From: 9FT-COMBO-48-23 sp963754385
GTDB taxonomy: Bacteria; Chloroflexota; Dehalococcoidia; GIF9; UBA5629
Length of the DNA: 64,000 nt
Reading direction: 5' to 3'
Assembly: GCA_963754385.1 (NCBI GenBank)
Contig: CAVWGE010000004.1
Span: 1-64,000 of the forward strand
Shown here: one piece after another, positions 42,435 through 51,589 of the stretch
Position numbering within the stretch: position 1 is the stretch's first letter
How the letters are laid out: each line of letters opens with the position of its first letter
Program-made: the position numbers and the translations under genes
The notes under the pieces: model-generated
Told to the model about the DNA's origin: nothing
Database searches by the model: none
The model's input: only the letters and a program-made list of their open reading frames with translations

Positions 42435-43691
42435 TTATCGTGCGTGCGCCAAAATGTCATCTAAGCTGCGAGGAGCCGGATATTTAACAGGACCATGCGC
42501 CCTTGATGGCAAAATCATAGTAGCGTTACCTACCGTCGTTCTGTGTTTCCTCTGGTTATCAGCCCAGACTTCCGCATCTACACAATACATACCATCTTCA
42601 ACATATTTTCTCACTACCTTACCCTGAAACCAGTTTGTATCGCCATGAACAACAAACCTGCGGAATTGAATATTATATTTCCAGAGAAATCCGGCGTCGC
42701 CCATCCAATTAGTTAAAAGTATAGATGCCAGACACTCTCTCTCAGCACCGGTATCATAGGCACCTGGAGCACCAGTTGCTCTGCCGAGATCATAATCCAA
42801 GTGAGCTAGCTCCCCGTTAATATACCCGTTGATGCGTGGATCATAAATTTCCGGTCCCGTCTCGCTACCCGATAGCTTCATATTTTTAATCCACTTTCTA
42901 GTTAGTCGACTTCCAGTGCCTCCTAGAGCAAAACAACCCTGAGTACCCGAAATATGCGCGATGGTATCCATTATTGTATGCGGTCCAATAACAACATGAC
43001 CTAACGATTCACCTTCTACAACATCTTCCCAGTACCTTGGTTGATCTCCCCTCATCTCCTCCCTGTCTTTATCTTCCTCTATGTTGCGTAGCTCTTCGTC
43101 TGAATATTTATAAGGTTTGGCGATATCTCCATATTTTCCTGTGTCCAGAGCTGCTGAGTCACTTGCCGAACTGTGAACAAATCCCTTAACCAGACCGACA
43201 GTCTCGTGGCGCTGGTTCCAATATTGACAGACACCAGTGATCACTATCATTTGATTACTAAACTTGCTCTCGACCACTCTGGCATCAACCACAGTCATGC
43301 CGACAAAGTCAAGCCTGTCCCCCTCCAGTACGGGCTGGTAAAACTCCCATTCAGACCCGCTGTGAAAGCCACGGGCTCCCTCAGTCTCTGTTTCCAGCAT
43401 TCCCGCTCCTACGAAACATACGCTCTGTAGAAACAGCGGCGGTGCAATCAGACGGCCGTATTTCGTTTTGCCTGCATATTCGGTGTCTAAAAAGCGGGGA
43501 TTTAGATCTCCCATCGCAGTTGCCCATCGTCTGATGTTATCGGCTGAAGCGATATCATTGGAAATATAGCCGCCTTTTGGCACTTTTGCACTGAGCGTAT
43601 TCCGGTCGAATCTGGCTAAGCCTGCTTTCTTCTTCAATAAAGCCAGCCTTTCTTGTATTGTTGGTACGTTTGTGCGTGGGGAGTTATTCAT
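42435..43691 (-). CDS. Double hot-dog MaoC/FAS1-type acyl dehydratase
   Basis: A 418-aa protein with two hot-dog regions. The N-terminal part (about 45-170) resembles FAS1_DH-type dehydratases (IRRWATAMGDLNPRFLDTEYAGKTKYGRLIAPPLFL). The C-terminal part (about 220-400) begins RYWEDVVEGESLGHVVIGPHTIMDTIAHISGTQG and is MaoC-like. Enzymes of this build hydrate enoyl-CoA or dehydrate hydroxyacyl-CoA esters. The role here is probably a beta-oxidation-like step on the CoA ester formed by the neighbouring transferases. Confidence 0.8.
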   Translation of the reverse strand: MNNSPRTNVPTIQERLALLKKKAGLARFDRNTLSAKVPKGGYISNDIASADNIRRWATAMGDLNPRFLDTEYAGKTKYGRLIAPPLFLQSVCFVGAGMLETETEGARGFHSGSEWEFYQPVLEGDRLDFVGMTVVDARVVESKFSNQMIVITGVCQYWNQRHETVGLVKGFVHSSASDSAALDTGKYGDIAKPYKYSDEELRNIEEDKDREEMRGDQPRYWEDVVEGESLGHVVIGPHTIMDTIAHISGTQGCFALGGTGSRLTRKWIKNMKLSGSETGPEIYDPRINGYINGELAHLDYDLGRATGAPGAYDTGAERECLASILLTNWMGDAGFLWKYNIQFRRFVVHGDTNWFQGKVVRKYVEDGMYCVDAEVWADNQRKHRTTVGNATMILPSRAHGPVKYPAPRSLDDILAHAR

Positions 43692-43753
43692 AATGATCCT
43701 CTTTGATGTTTTGTTTTCTGCCTCTGTATTTATCCCACAAATATCTCTGTGTG

Positions 43754-45095
43754 CTAGTTATAAACACCGTATTCTTTGGTAAAATCCACCATAGCCTTAA
43801 CATTTTCGTGTTTGGCTTCGTCAAACCATGCTCCACAGTCAACAATGAGTTTGCCGTCCTTTCCCACTGTATCTATGAGCTTTTTAACGTAGTCCTTTAC
43901 CTCTTGAGCACTGCCCGTGCAAAGAAGGGAAACCGGTACATTGCCTTTGAAACACACGGTATTACCTAAAATTTCCCTAGCTTTGTACAAATCTATTTTC
44001 TCAAACCAGTAAATAGTTTTTCCTCTAGGTATATCGCATATAGTTTCCAGCCTTGAGGTATTCTCCCCCTCAAATAACGGCATTGGTACAAGCCCTTCAT
44101 CTATTAATCCAACCATGACCTTCTTCAGGGTTGGCCAGTAGAAGTACTTGTACTGCTCGTTGGACATAAACGTGTCGCCGCCTTTGTGCAGCATTATTCC
44201 TATGATTGGATATCCGGTTTGTTTTGCCTGGGCTACCCCAAGCTTAATTAAAATTGGCAATAGCCTGTCCATTGCTTTAATGAGCTTGTCAGGTACCCTA
44301 TACATATCCAACATGATGCCTCTGGTTCCCCTGAAAAAGTCACCTATAATGTCAAAGGGTGCTGCCGTTCCGCCGCTGGCAGAAACTGGAAAACCGAGGG
44401 ACATTATTTCAATTACTTCGGAAATGCAAGCATTCATCCATTTATTAGCTTCTTCTGCCGCGTCTGCCATTGACCTCAAGGCCTGTATAACGTCAGGCAT
44501 GCCCAGTACTGCCATATTGCTCAGCAGGGCGACGTAATACCCAAAATATTCGGTAAAAGGGCGAATAGTACTTAGGCGGCGCGAGTGCCCCGCAGATTCG
44601 TGGCAAATAAGTTCTTAGCATAAAATCGGATGGGTCTTCAATAAAGGAGTCATAGAATTCCTCTGCCTTAACATATTCATCTTCAACAAACTGATAAACA
44701 TGATTAGCAGAAATATTATATCCTGGTAATCGGAGTTGCCTATAATCAAGTTTTTTCAATACAGGTCCCGATAAAGCGTAACCAGAACTTACAAATGAGT
44801 CTGGCTCAAAATCACGGAGTGTTTTCATCCAGGCCTTATGTGCTTTATCATAATCGAACATTACTTCTTCACAGGAAAAACCATTGTCGATTGCGGGAAA
44901 CATACCGAAACTGGGTATAATAGGAACCCTATCTGGTATTTTTAATTGGATGACATCAATAATTCTCTTTACCCTAGCTCTATACTCCTGTTTAGCCTCT
45001 TCACTTTTAAATTCGATACCGGGTGCAGATTGCCATATTTGAAGCATATCTACCGAATTTTTCGTTTTATTTCTCCTTACTCTTTTTGATCTCAA
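43754..45095 (-). pseudogene. UroD-family (methyltransferase-like) protein, split by a frameshift
   Basis: Two frames encode the halves of one uroporphyrinogen-decarboxylase-family protein: 45095-44493 gives the N-terminal 200 aa and 44515-43754 the C-terminal 253 aa. Changing one base in the AAAA run at 44543-44546 (TTTT on the coding strand) joins YRIF to GYYVALLSNMAVLGMPD in a continuous protein of about 445 aa. UroD-family proteins in catabolic operons usually move methyl groups to or from corrinoid proteins. No corrinoid protein is seen nearby. A sequencing error in the homopolymer is as likely as a true pseudogene. Confidence 0.75.
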
Positions 45096-45226
45096 ATTCC
45101 GGATTTTCTCATTTAAAGTTTTTCTGGATATCTATAAAACAGAAATTTCAGATAATGATCTGAAACCAGATAGAGTATGATATAATTCGCTACCTCATAT
45201 TACATGAAAACATCACAAGTAATCTT

Positions 45227-46519
45227 TTATCTAATAGTGAATGTCCTTTTGTGAGGGGCATTTCTTCGGTCATATTCCGGCATTTTATACTCTAATAAGA
45301 CGTCTGGATTAATCTCGCATCTTAAAGGCAACCCGATATCGATCCTTCCGGTGCACCCGATTATGCACTTGATACACTTACGATATCGTTTACCTTCTCT
45401 CGCTTTGTTTGCCCATTCCGGGTCAGCAATCAGCCCTCTACTTAAGGCTATCATATCTGTCTTGCCGTCCAATATCGCCTGGTTTCCCAGTTCAGGATTA
45501 TGCACTGATGGGGTTATCAGTGGGACTTTAATGTGCTTCTTTATTACAGCTGCCTCTTCAATAACGGTCCCGTCATTATCTGGAATCATATATGCATGAG
45601 ATTCATGATGAGTCCCAGTGGAAAGATCAATAAAGTCTACTAGAGGCTCGAGAAATTTACATATTTCAGCAGTACCTTCTGGAGTTAATCCACCTGGTAC
45701 ATGCTCATCTGCGCTTATTCTGAACCCAAGAGCAAATTTAGAACTTAACTTCTTTCTTGCCTTTTCAAGAATGTTCCTCAAATATCTGGTGCGATTCTCT
45801 AAACTGCCACCATATTCGTCGGACCTCAGATTAGTATGGGGAGATAGAAAGTTTGCACCAATAACCCCGTGGGCAGCATGTACCTCGGCTCCGTCAAAAC
45901 CACACTGTTCAGCAAGTTCTACACAATTAGCCACCCGATCTTCAAGCTGGTGTATTTGTTCGATGGTAATCTCTTTAGGCATAGGATATTCTTTCTGGAT
46001 GTGGTAGTGCTTCACTAGATCCAAACCCCTCTTCTCCCATAATTTCTGTGCCTTCTTTTGGACAACCAATTCAGGATCCATATGTATAGGCACAGGCGAA
46101 GGTGCAAGTGCATTCGGATCCCCTAAAAGTGCACCCAGCCGCCCGGGACCACCCGGAGAAACCTCGACGAAACTCTTTGCACCCCAGGCATGAATGGTTT
46201 CAGCTAACTCGCTCCAACCTGGCAGGTGAAGCCTATTATATAGCCAAGCATTCATATATATGACACTGGTGATGGTTGGTTCAATCTCAGCTGGACCAGT
46301 AAAAATGAGTCCTGTACCGCCTTTTGCCCGGGCGGCAAAGAAATATATCATTCGGTCGCCTACAAAACCCCCAGGTTCTATAGCATCAACACATGTTGCT
46401 GACATCGCAATGCGATTTTTTATTTCAACACTGCCAATCTTAATTGGTTTGAACAATTCCGAGTACTTTATTGGGGTGCTTTTCGTTATATCGCTCACTA
46501 CTTTCCCTTTCATTATCAT
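45227..46519 (-). CDS. Old-yellow-enzyme-type flavin/[4Fe-4S] reductase lacking the C-terminal NAD(P)H domain
   Basis: A 430-aa TIM-barrel NADH:flavin oxidoreductase of the 2,4-dienoyl-CoA reductase / 2-enoate reductase / BaiCD branch. The FMN barrel is complete (LFKPIKIGSVEIKNRIAMSA, CGFDGAEVHAAHGVIGANFLSPHTNLRSDEYGG). The [4Fe-4S] motif CIKCIIGC-x11-C lies near residue 390. Relatives continue for about 250 more residues with FAD- and NAD(P)H-binding domains. This one stops 25 residues after the last cysteine. It must get electrons from a separate partner or is truncated. It heads the long minus-strand operon. Confidence 0.82.
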   Translation of the reverse strand: MIMKGKVVSDITKSTPIKYSELFKPIKIGSVEIKNRIAMSATCVDAIEPGGFVGDRMIYFFAARAKGGTGLIFTGPAEIEPTITSVIYMNAWLYNRLHLPGWSELAETIHAWGAKSFVEVSPGGPGRLGALLGDPNALAPSPVPIHMDPELVVQKKAQKLWEKRGLDLVKHYHIQKEYPMPKEITIEQIHQLEDRVANCVELAEQCGFDGAEVHAAHGVIGANFLSPHTNLRSDEYGGSLENRTRYLRNILEKARKKLSSKFALGFRISADEHVPGGLTPEGTAEICKFLEPLVDFIDLSTGTHHESHAYMIPDNDGTVIEEAAVIKKHIKVPLITPSVHNPELGNQAILDGKTDMIALSRGLIADPEWANKAREGKRYRKCIKCIIGCTGRIDIGLPLRCEINPDVLLEYKMPEYDRRNAPHKRTFTIR

Positions 46520-47076
46520 TATTTTGATACCTTATTATTAGCAACCAGAATATTCTTTTAAAATCAGAGTTATTCGCTCCTGCGATCTATTTTTTTATTT
46601 ATTGATTCGTGATTCTTTCCACCTCCTTCGATATAGCAATCCAACAACAAATGAATATAACAATATGGTCTGCAGATGTTATCTAAGTTTTGCACAGTGT
46701 ATTGATAATGTCAAGTAATTTACATATATTTAAGTAAAAATCTTAGATAATGTAATTTTGATGTATCAGTTTTGAACTTATTTGAATAAAATATTTGTCA
46801 ATTTATGATGAACTGGTCATCTCAAGTACTTGACAAATTGGTAGCACCATTTATAATTAGTAATGTAACTAGTTACTTATTTAACGCTTTAATCCGCTAT
46901 CTCACTTTAAGTTTAAATTGATTTAGATGTAAATGAGCGCAATCCAAAATACATATAAATTCTAGATAGATACAAGGAGGTGAATAGAAAAATATGTAAT
47001 ATATGATTTTTTACCTAAGGTAATATTAATTCATTAAAAAAGGTCTCGGTACATCTTTTTTAGGAGGAAGTGGTAA
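46520..47076 (+). promoter_or_regulatory. AT-rich divergent control region with promoter and palindromes
   Basis: This 557-nt stretch between the divergent reductase operon and the ABC importer holds no gene. A plus-strand promoter TTGACA (46830-46835), 16 nt, TATAAT (46852-46857) is followed by the perfect palindrome GTAACTAGTTAC (46865-46876), at or just after the expected start of transcription. Further down, a strong AAGGAGGTG at 46973-46981 is followed only by ATG-TAA (46994-46999). TTACCTAAGGTAA (47011-47023) is a second palindrome. The palindromes look like operators, possibly for the MarR protein at 59758. Confidence 0.6.
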
Positions 47077-48294
47077 ATGAAAAAATTAAAAGTAGTTGCA
47101 ATTGCAATAACAGTGCTAACGTTATCATTAGTGACTTTACTATCAGCCTGCACCACTCCAGCACCACCAAGTGAAGCCAAGATGCTAAAAATAGGGCAAA
47201 TTATAGAGATGTCTGGCCCCTTCGCTCCAGGACTCGAATTGGTGAAACAAGGAACTGAAGTTTGTGCAGAATGGATAAATGATAATGGTGGAATTGACGT
47301 TGCTGGTCAGAAGTATAAAGTTCAATTAATAGTAGAGGATAATAAAAGTACACCAGAAGGTTCTGTAGCGGCAGCTAATAAACTAATTTATCAGGACAAC
47401 GTCAGTTTTCTCATCGGTCCAGCTATTCCATTCTTAGGTATGGCAATGGCTAATATCAGTGAGGAAGCAAAGATGGTCCGCGTTGAAAGCGTGGGGGTTG
47501 GTGCCCCTGGTGAACTAGGTCCCAAAACATCTTATACCTTTTGCCCCATGTCTACGGTCTCAATGATCGGACCAGCATATGACTATCTTACTGAAGCTTA
47601 TCCCAAAGCTAAAAAAATTGCGTTAGTCTGTCCTGAGGACCCTAGCGGACTTTATTGGATGGACACATCTAAGAAGTGGGCTGAAAGACACGGCCTCACA
47701 GTTGTATTTGCTGAGTCATATCCTGTTGGTACAGCGGATTTCTTCCCACTATGTACCAGGTTGTGGGGCGCCAAACCAGATGCGATAGAGTTAGGACTCG
47801 GGCCTGAACCCTGGAAAGCTGGGATAATAAAAGGTGCTCGGCAACTCGGTTTCACCGGTCCTCTTTTTAGTGGAGATACGCTGGAACCTAATGTAATCAC
47901 CGCATTAGCAGGCAAAGATGCTGTGTATGACATGTTTACTGTTTGTGTAAACCCCACATCAAATGATTACACACCTGTAGCACAGGAAATAAAGAAACGG
48001 GTTGATGCCAAATATCCCGGCTCTTACCAGGATAGACATACCGGAGGTTGGGCAGCTCTCTGGATGCCGGTACAAGCAATTGAAAAAGCACAAAGTCTTG
48101 ATTCTACCAAGGTGCGGGATACCTTTGAAAATATGACTAATTTTCAAACAACATTCGGTACTGCCAATATGGGGGGACTAAAGACTTTTGGTGTTAATAA
48201 TGTGGTTATGGCTCCTCGTCCTCTTATTAAAGTGGACCACGGAAACATTACAGACATAAAAATTGTTACACCACGCTTTTTTGAAGATGAATAG
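47077..48294 (+). CDS. Branched-chain-type ABC importer substrate-binding lipoprotein
   Basis: A 405-aa periplasmic-binding-protein type I (LivJ-like) protein. The signal peptide (about 5-25) ends in a lipobox LLSACTT. The mature part begins KMLKIGQIIEMSGPFAPG, the family's usual start, and includes IQLIVEDNKSTPEGSVAAANKLI-type motifs. In this catabolic setting the ligand may be an aromatic or cyclic carboxylate and not an amino acid, which is an inference. The permease and ATPase genes follow, but are now separated from it by an insertion sequence. An AGGAGGAAG site precedes the ATG. Confidence 0.87.
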   Translation: MKKLKVVAIAITVLTLSLVTLLSACTTPAPPSEAKMLKIGQIIEMSGPFAPGLELVKQGTEVCAEWINDNGGIDVAGQKYKVQLIVEDNKSTPEGSVAAANKLIYQDNVSFLIGPAIPFLGMAMANISEEAKMVRVESVGVGAPGELGPKTSYTFCPMSTVSMIGPAYDYLTEAYPKAKKIALVCPEDPSGLYWMDTSKKWAERHGLTVVFAESYPVGTADFFPLCTRLWGAKPDAIELGLGPEPWKAGIIKGARQLGFTGPLFSGDTLEPNVITALAGKDAVYDMFTVCVNPTSNDYTPVAQEIKKRVDAKYPGSYQDRHTGGWAALWMPVQAIEKAQSLDSTKVRDTFENMTNFQTTFGTANMGGLKTFGVNNVVMAPRPLIKVDHGNITDIKIVTPRFFEDE

Positions 48295-48324
48295 GTGTTA
48301 AAGAGGGGGCTTTGCCCCTCCTTT

Positions 48325-48380
48325 AACCTCTTTATCCCCCTCTCCTTAGTAAGGAGAGGGGGATGAGGGTGAGGTTAAAA
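48325..48380. repeat. Dispersed CCCTCTCC/GGAGAGGG hairpin repeat
   Basis: ATCCCCCTCTCCTT pairs with AAGGAGAGGGGGAT around AGT, with outer AACCTC/GAGGTT arms. Just before it, AGGGGGC-TTT-GCCCCT (about 48304-48320) forms another hairpin. Both could end transcription of the binding-protein gene. The core matches the repeat after hisS at 1738. Confidence 0.65.
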
Positions 48381-48587
48381 GGAAAAAAAGAGCGATATTA
48401 TCATATTTGCAAGTTTAAATATTTATACGTCATACTGATGAATGACGGGCTCATGTAATACGTTGGGTTTCCCAATCAACATTGAACTAACATTTATTTC
48501 TAAATATTGGTTGGGAATGACCCCACCCCCGTGATTTAGTCCATGTATAATTAGAGTCTTCCGGTAAAGAAAGAAGGAGGACTCGAC

Positions 48588-48857
48588 ATGACCCGTCGCA
48601 AGAGGTACACAGAAGAGCAGATCATCAGTATTCTGAAGGAAGCAGAAGCCGGAGCAACGGTGGGAGATCTCTGCCGAAGACATGGGATAAGCAACGCCAG
48701 CTATTACAACTGGAAAGCAAAATATTCCGGGCTTACCGTGAGCGAGCTTAAGCGTTTAAAGGCTCTTGAGGATGAGAACCGGCGCCTTAAGCAGATAGTT
48801 GCAGACCAGGCACTGGATAACCGGGTACTCAAGGAACTTCTCTCAAAAAACTTCTAG
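48588..48857 (+). CDS. IS3-family transposase OrfA
   Basis: An 89-aa helix-turn-helix protein: TEEQIISILKEAEAGATVGDLCRRHGISNASYYNWKAKYSG, then a leucine-zipper-like region. It ends at the TAG at 48855 just after the slippery heptamer A-AAA-AAC (48845-48851). A -1 slip there would lead straight into the OrfB frame, as in typical IS3 elements. Confidence 0.88.
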   Translation: MTRRKRYTEEQIISILKEAEAGATVGDLCRRHGISNASYYNWKAKYSGLTVSELKRLKALEDENRRLKQIVADQALDNRVLKELLSKNF

Positions 48858-49695
48858 AGCCCGAAGCTAAGCGCACAGCGGCAACATATGCCGTGGAGTC
48901 TTTCGGGCTGAGCATAAGGAGAGCATGCAATTTAGTAGACCTGTGGCGGGCTACATACAGCTATCAACGCAAGAGCGCCGATGACCAAGCTGTAGAACTG
49001 AGATTGAAAGAGGTGGCAGAACAGAGGCACCGCTTCGGGATGCCACAGGTTGCATGTTATTTTGAAGAGAGAAGGACTTGTCATCAATCATAAGAGAACT
49101 TGAGAGAATTTACAGAGAGGAAGGCCTTTCGCTGAGGTTAAAGAAACGGAAGAAGACAGCAATGATAAGGGTAAAACTACCGGAACCAGAACGCGTTAAT
49201 CAGCGATGGTCGATGGATTTTGTTTCAGATAGCTTGTGTACCGGACGAAGGTTCAGGGTGTTGGCTATGCTGGATGGCTTTTCCAGGGAATGCCTGATAA
49301 TCGAGGTTGATACCTCGATCGGTGGAGCAAGGGTTGTTAGTGTGCTAGAGCGATTAGCGGAACTAAGAGGGTTGCCTGAAGTGATTACCGTAGACAACGG
49401 ACCAGAATTTGCTGGTAAAGCTATGGATGAGTGGGCATATAGGAGAGGAGTGAAATTGAATTTCATAGGGCCAAGGAAGCCCGTAGAGAACGCCTATATT
49501 GAGAGTTTCAACGGCAAGCTAAGAGATGAATGTTTGAATGAGAACTGGTTTATTACCCTAAAGGATGCAAGAGAAACTATAGAAGCCTGGAGAATAGATT
49601 ATAATGAATTCAGGCCACACAGCTCTCTGGGCGATTTAAGCCCTGTGGAATACGTTAATAAAACCGAGAAAACTCTAATTCACAGTGGCCTATAA
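48842..49695 (+). pseudogene. IS3-family transposase OrfB, disrupted by frameshifts
   Basis: The DDE integrase domain is recognisable: WSMDFVSDSL (first Asp), VDNGPEFAGKAM (second Asp), IESFNGKLRDECLNE (Glu). The reading frame changes twice between about 49065 and 49105: frame one ends ERRTCHQS, a middle piece reads REGLVINHKR, and the third frame resumes at RIYREEGLSL. At least two indels are needed to restore it, so this copy is probably inactive unless the sequence is wrong. Confidence 0.8.
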
Positions 49696-49752
49696 GAAGG
49701 GGTAGGGTCAGATAAAAAAATCTAGAAGTTTTCATTTGCTTAGTAAAAACCT

Positions 49753-50601
49753 ATGCTAGAACAAAGTATTTTTAATGGACTTGTATCTGCGGGGATATAT
49801 ATTCTTATCGCTTTAGGTTTAACACTAGTGCTGAGTATAGTGGGAATTATCCAATTAGCACACGGTGAAATATATATGCTTGGTGCATATGGGGTATATT
49901 TTCTCTGCACCATGACCAGGCTTGAATTCTTGCCTTCTCTGGTAATATCAGTATTAATTACAGGATGCCTTGGAATAGTCTTAGAAAAAGTATTTTTCCG
50001 CCCCTTTCGAAGGGATCCAGAACGCGCTTTGATTGTGGCTATAGGACTTATTATATTTCTTCAACAGGCTGTGCTCTTAGCTGTTGGCGGTGTACCTAAA
50101 TCACTACCCAGTCCGTTTTCGGGAACTATTAACTTATCTGGTATTGTTATGCCTTGGGAAAGATTGGTAGTTGTTATTGTCGCCTTTATTTTAGTAGCTG
50201 TCCTCTTTCTCTTAATCAATAGAACTAAGACTGGCCAGGCGATGGTTGCAGTCTCGCAAGACCGCGATGCCGCTTCCTTATACGGTATAAATATCGATCG
50301 TATTTCGTCTATTGCTATGTTCTTAGGTTGTGCCTTGGCTGCGGCAGCTGGCGGTTTAGTAGGAGCTATTACTAGCATCAGCCCTATTATGGGTGGCTTC
50401 GCATTAATAAAGGGAATCGCCGTAATAGTAATCGGGGGACTTGGTAGTATTACTGGTGCTGTTTTAGGAGGCCTTATTATAGGTTTATTAGATGGAATTA
50501 TTCCTGCATTCTTGCCCACACAAATGGCTAGCATAATTGGTTTTGCCATTATCGTTTTGATATTACTTACTAGGCCGCAAGGTTTATTAGGTCATGAATA
50601 A
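49753..50601 (+). CDS. livH: Branched-chain-type ABC permease LivH
   Basis: A 282-aa permease with about eight hydrophobic helices. GLTLVLSIVGIIQLAHGEIYMLGAYGVYF is the LivH signature, and GGLGSITGAVLGGLIIGLLDG lies near the C-terminus. The gene begins 42 nt after the IS right end, so its original promoter context is lost. It is visibly AT-rich like the next three genes. It overlaps livM by 8 nt. Confidence 0.88.
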   Translation: MLEQSIFNGLVSAGIYILIALGLTLVLSIVGIIQLAHGEIYMLGAYGVYFLCTMTRLEFLPSLVISVLITGCLGIVLEKVFFRPFRRDPERALIVAIGLIIFLQQAVLLAVGGVPKSLPSPFSGTINLSGIVMPWERLVVVIVAFILVAVLFLLINRTKTGQAMVAVSQDRDAASLYGINIDRISSIAMFLGCALAAAAGGLVGAITSISPIMGGFALIKGIAVIVIGGLGSITGAVLGGLIIGLLDGIIPAFLPTQMASIIGFAIIVLILLTRPQGLLGHE

Positions 50602-51589
50602 ATTAACAAAATTAACAACACGCTTGAGCTTAAGCGGTGGGATAGTGATACTAATCTTACTTCCTTTATTTATAAAGAACCCATATACACTTTATATTCT
50701 TATATGGGTTGGCATTAGTATAGCTCTGGCAAGTAGCCTTCGTGTTATTAATCTTTCAGGGCTGCTATCTCTTGGGCACGGAGGTATAATGCTGATCGGT
50801 GCCTATATTTCCACTCTTCTTGTAATGAAGCTAGGTATTTCATCGTGGATTTCACTCGTTCTAGCAGGTTTTGCATCTGGAGGCTTTGCATGCTTAATTG
50901 GATTCCCTTTTGTGAGATTAAAAGGCATCTATTTTTCGATGGTTACATTATTTATGACTGAGATGATTATTCTTATCTCTGAGCAATGGAAGAGTCTTAC
51001 TGGTGGTAGTGCAGGAATTATCAATATTCCCCATCCAGATTCTATTATTATTCCCAGGCTAATAAACATAAATTTTACCTCCAAAGTGGACTTATACTAC
51101 TTAATGCTTGTTCTAACCCTAGCTACTCTTCTGATTATCTATCTTATTGAGCATTCTCGTATCGGGCTGACCTGGCGAACAATTCGGCAGGATGACTCCC
51201 TGGCTGAGAGCATAGGTATTAATACTACTGCATTCAAAGTCCTAGGATTTTCTCTAGGATGTTTTTTAGCAGGTATATTTGGTGCTTTTTATAGTCAATT
51301 CTTTAACACGATCCATCCTCAAGACTTTGGTTTCTTTTTCTCTATCTACATATTGGTCTATATGATAGTTGGAGGACGTCGACATTTCGTCGGACCTGTA
51401 TTGGGAGTATTAATTCTAGTCCTTATTCCCGAACTAATTGGTGGTTTGGGAGGATATAGGCCGTTCATTTTCGTGGCGATTCTAATGATAGTACTATATA
51501 CATTACCTGACGGGCTAGTTAGTTTACCTTCGCGTATCATGTCCAAAGGTTTTAGGAATTGGTGTAGCAAGAGGTTTAACCGTGCTTGA
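50594..51589 (+). CDS. livM: Branched-chain-type ABC permease LivM
   Basis: A 331-aa permease with about nine to ten hydrophobic helices. NLSGLLSLGHGGIMLIGAYIS and GLTWRTIRQDDSLAESIGINTTAFKVLGFSLG are LivM landmarks. It would form the heterodimeric channel with LivH. It overlaps both neighbours by 8 nt, typical of a tight importer operon. Confidence 0.88.
   Translation: MNKLTKLTTRLSLSGGIVILILLPLFIKNPYTLYILIWVGISIALASSLRVINLSGLLSLGHGGIMLIGAYISTLLVMKLGISSWISLVLAGFASGGFACLIGFPFVRLKGIYFSMVTLFMTEMIILISEQWKSLTGGSAGIINIPHPDSIIIPRLININFTSKVDLYYLMLVLTLATLLIIYLIEHSRIGLTWRTIRQDDSLAESIGINTTAFKVLGFSLGCFLAGIFGAFYSQFFNTIHPQDFGFFFSIYILVYMIVGGRRHFVGPVLGVLILVLIPELIGGLGGYRPFIFVAILMIVLYTLPDGLVSLPSRIMSKGFRNWCSKRFNRA

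Larger units (their letters stand above)
48518..49710 (+). mobile_element. IS3-family insertion sequence, 1193 bp
   Basis: The ends are imperfect inverted repeats: the left end begins TGACCCCACCCC at 48518 and the right end, read inward on the other strand, begins TGACCCTACCCC at 49710. The similarity extends about 40 nt inward (both carry AATTAGAGT). The element encodes OrfA and a disrupted OrfB. No matching target duplication was seen in the flanking 5 nt. It lies between the binding-protein gene and livH and so splits the importer operon. Confidence 0.85.
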
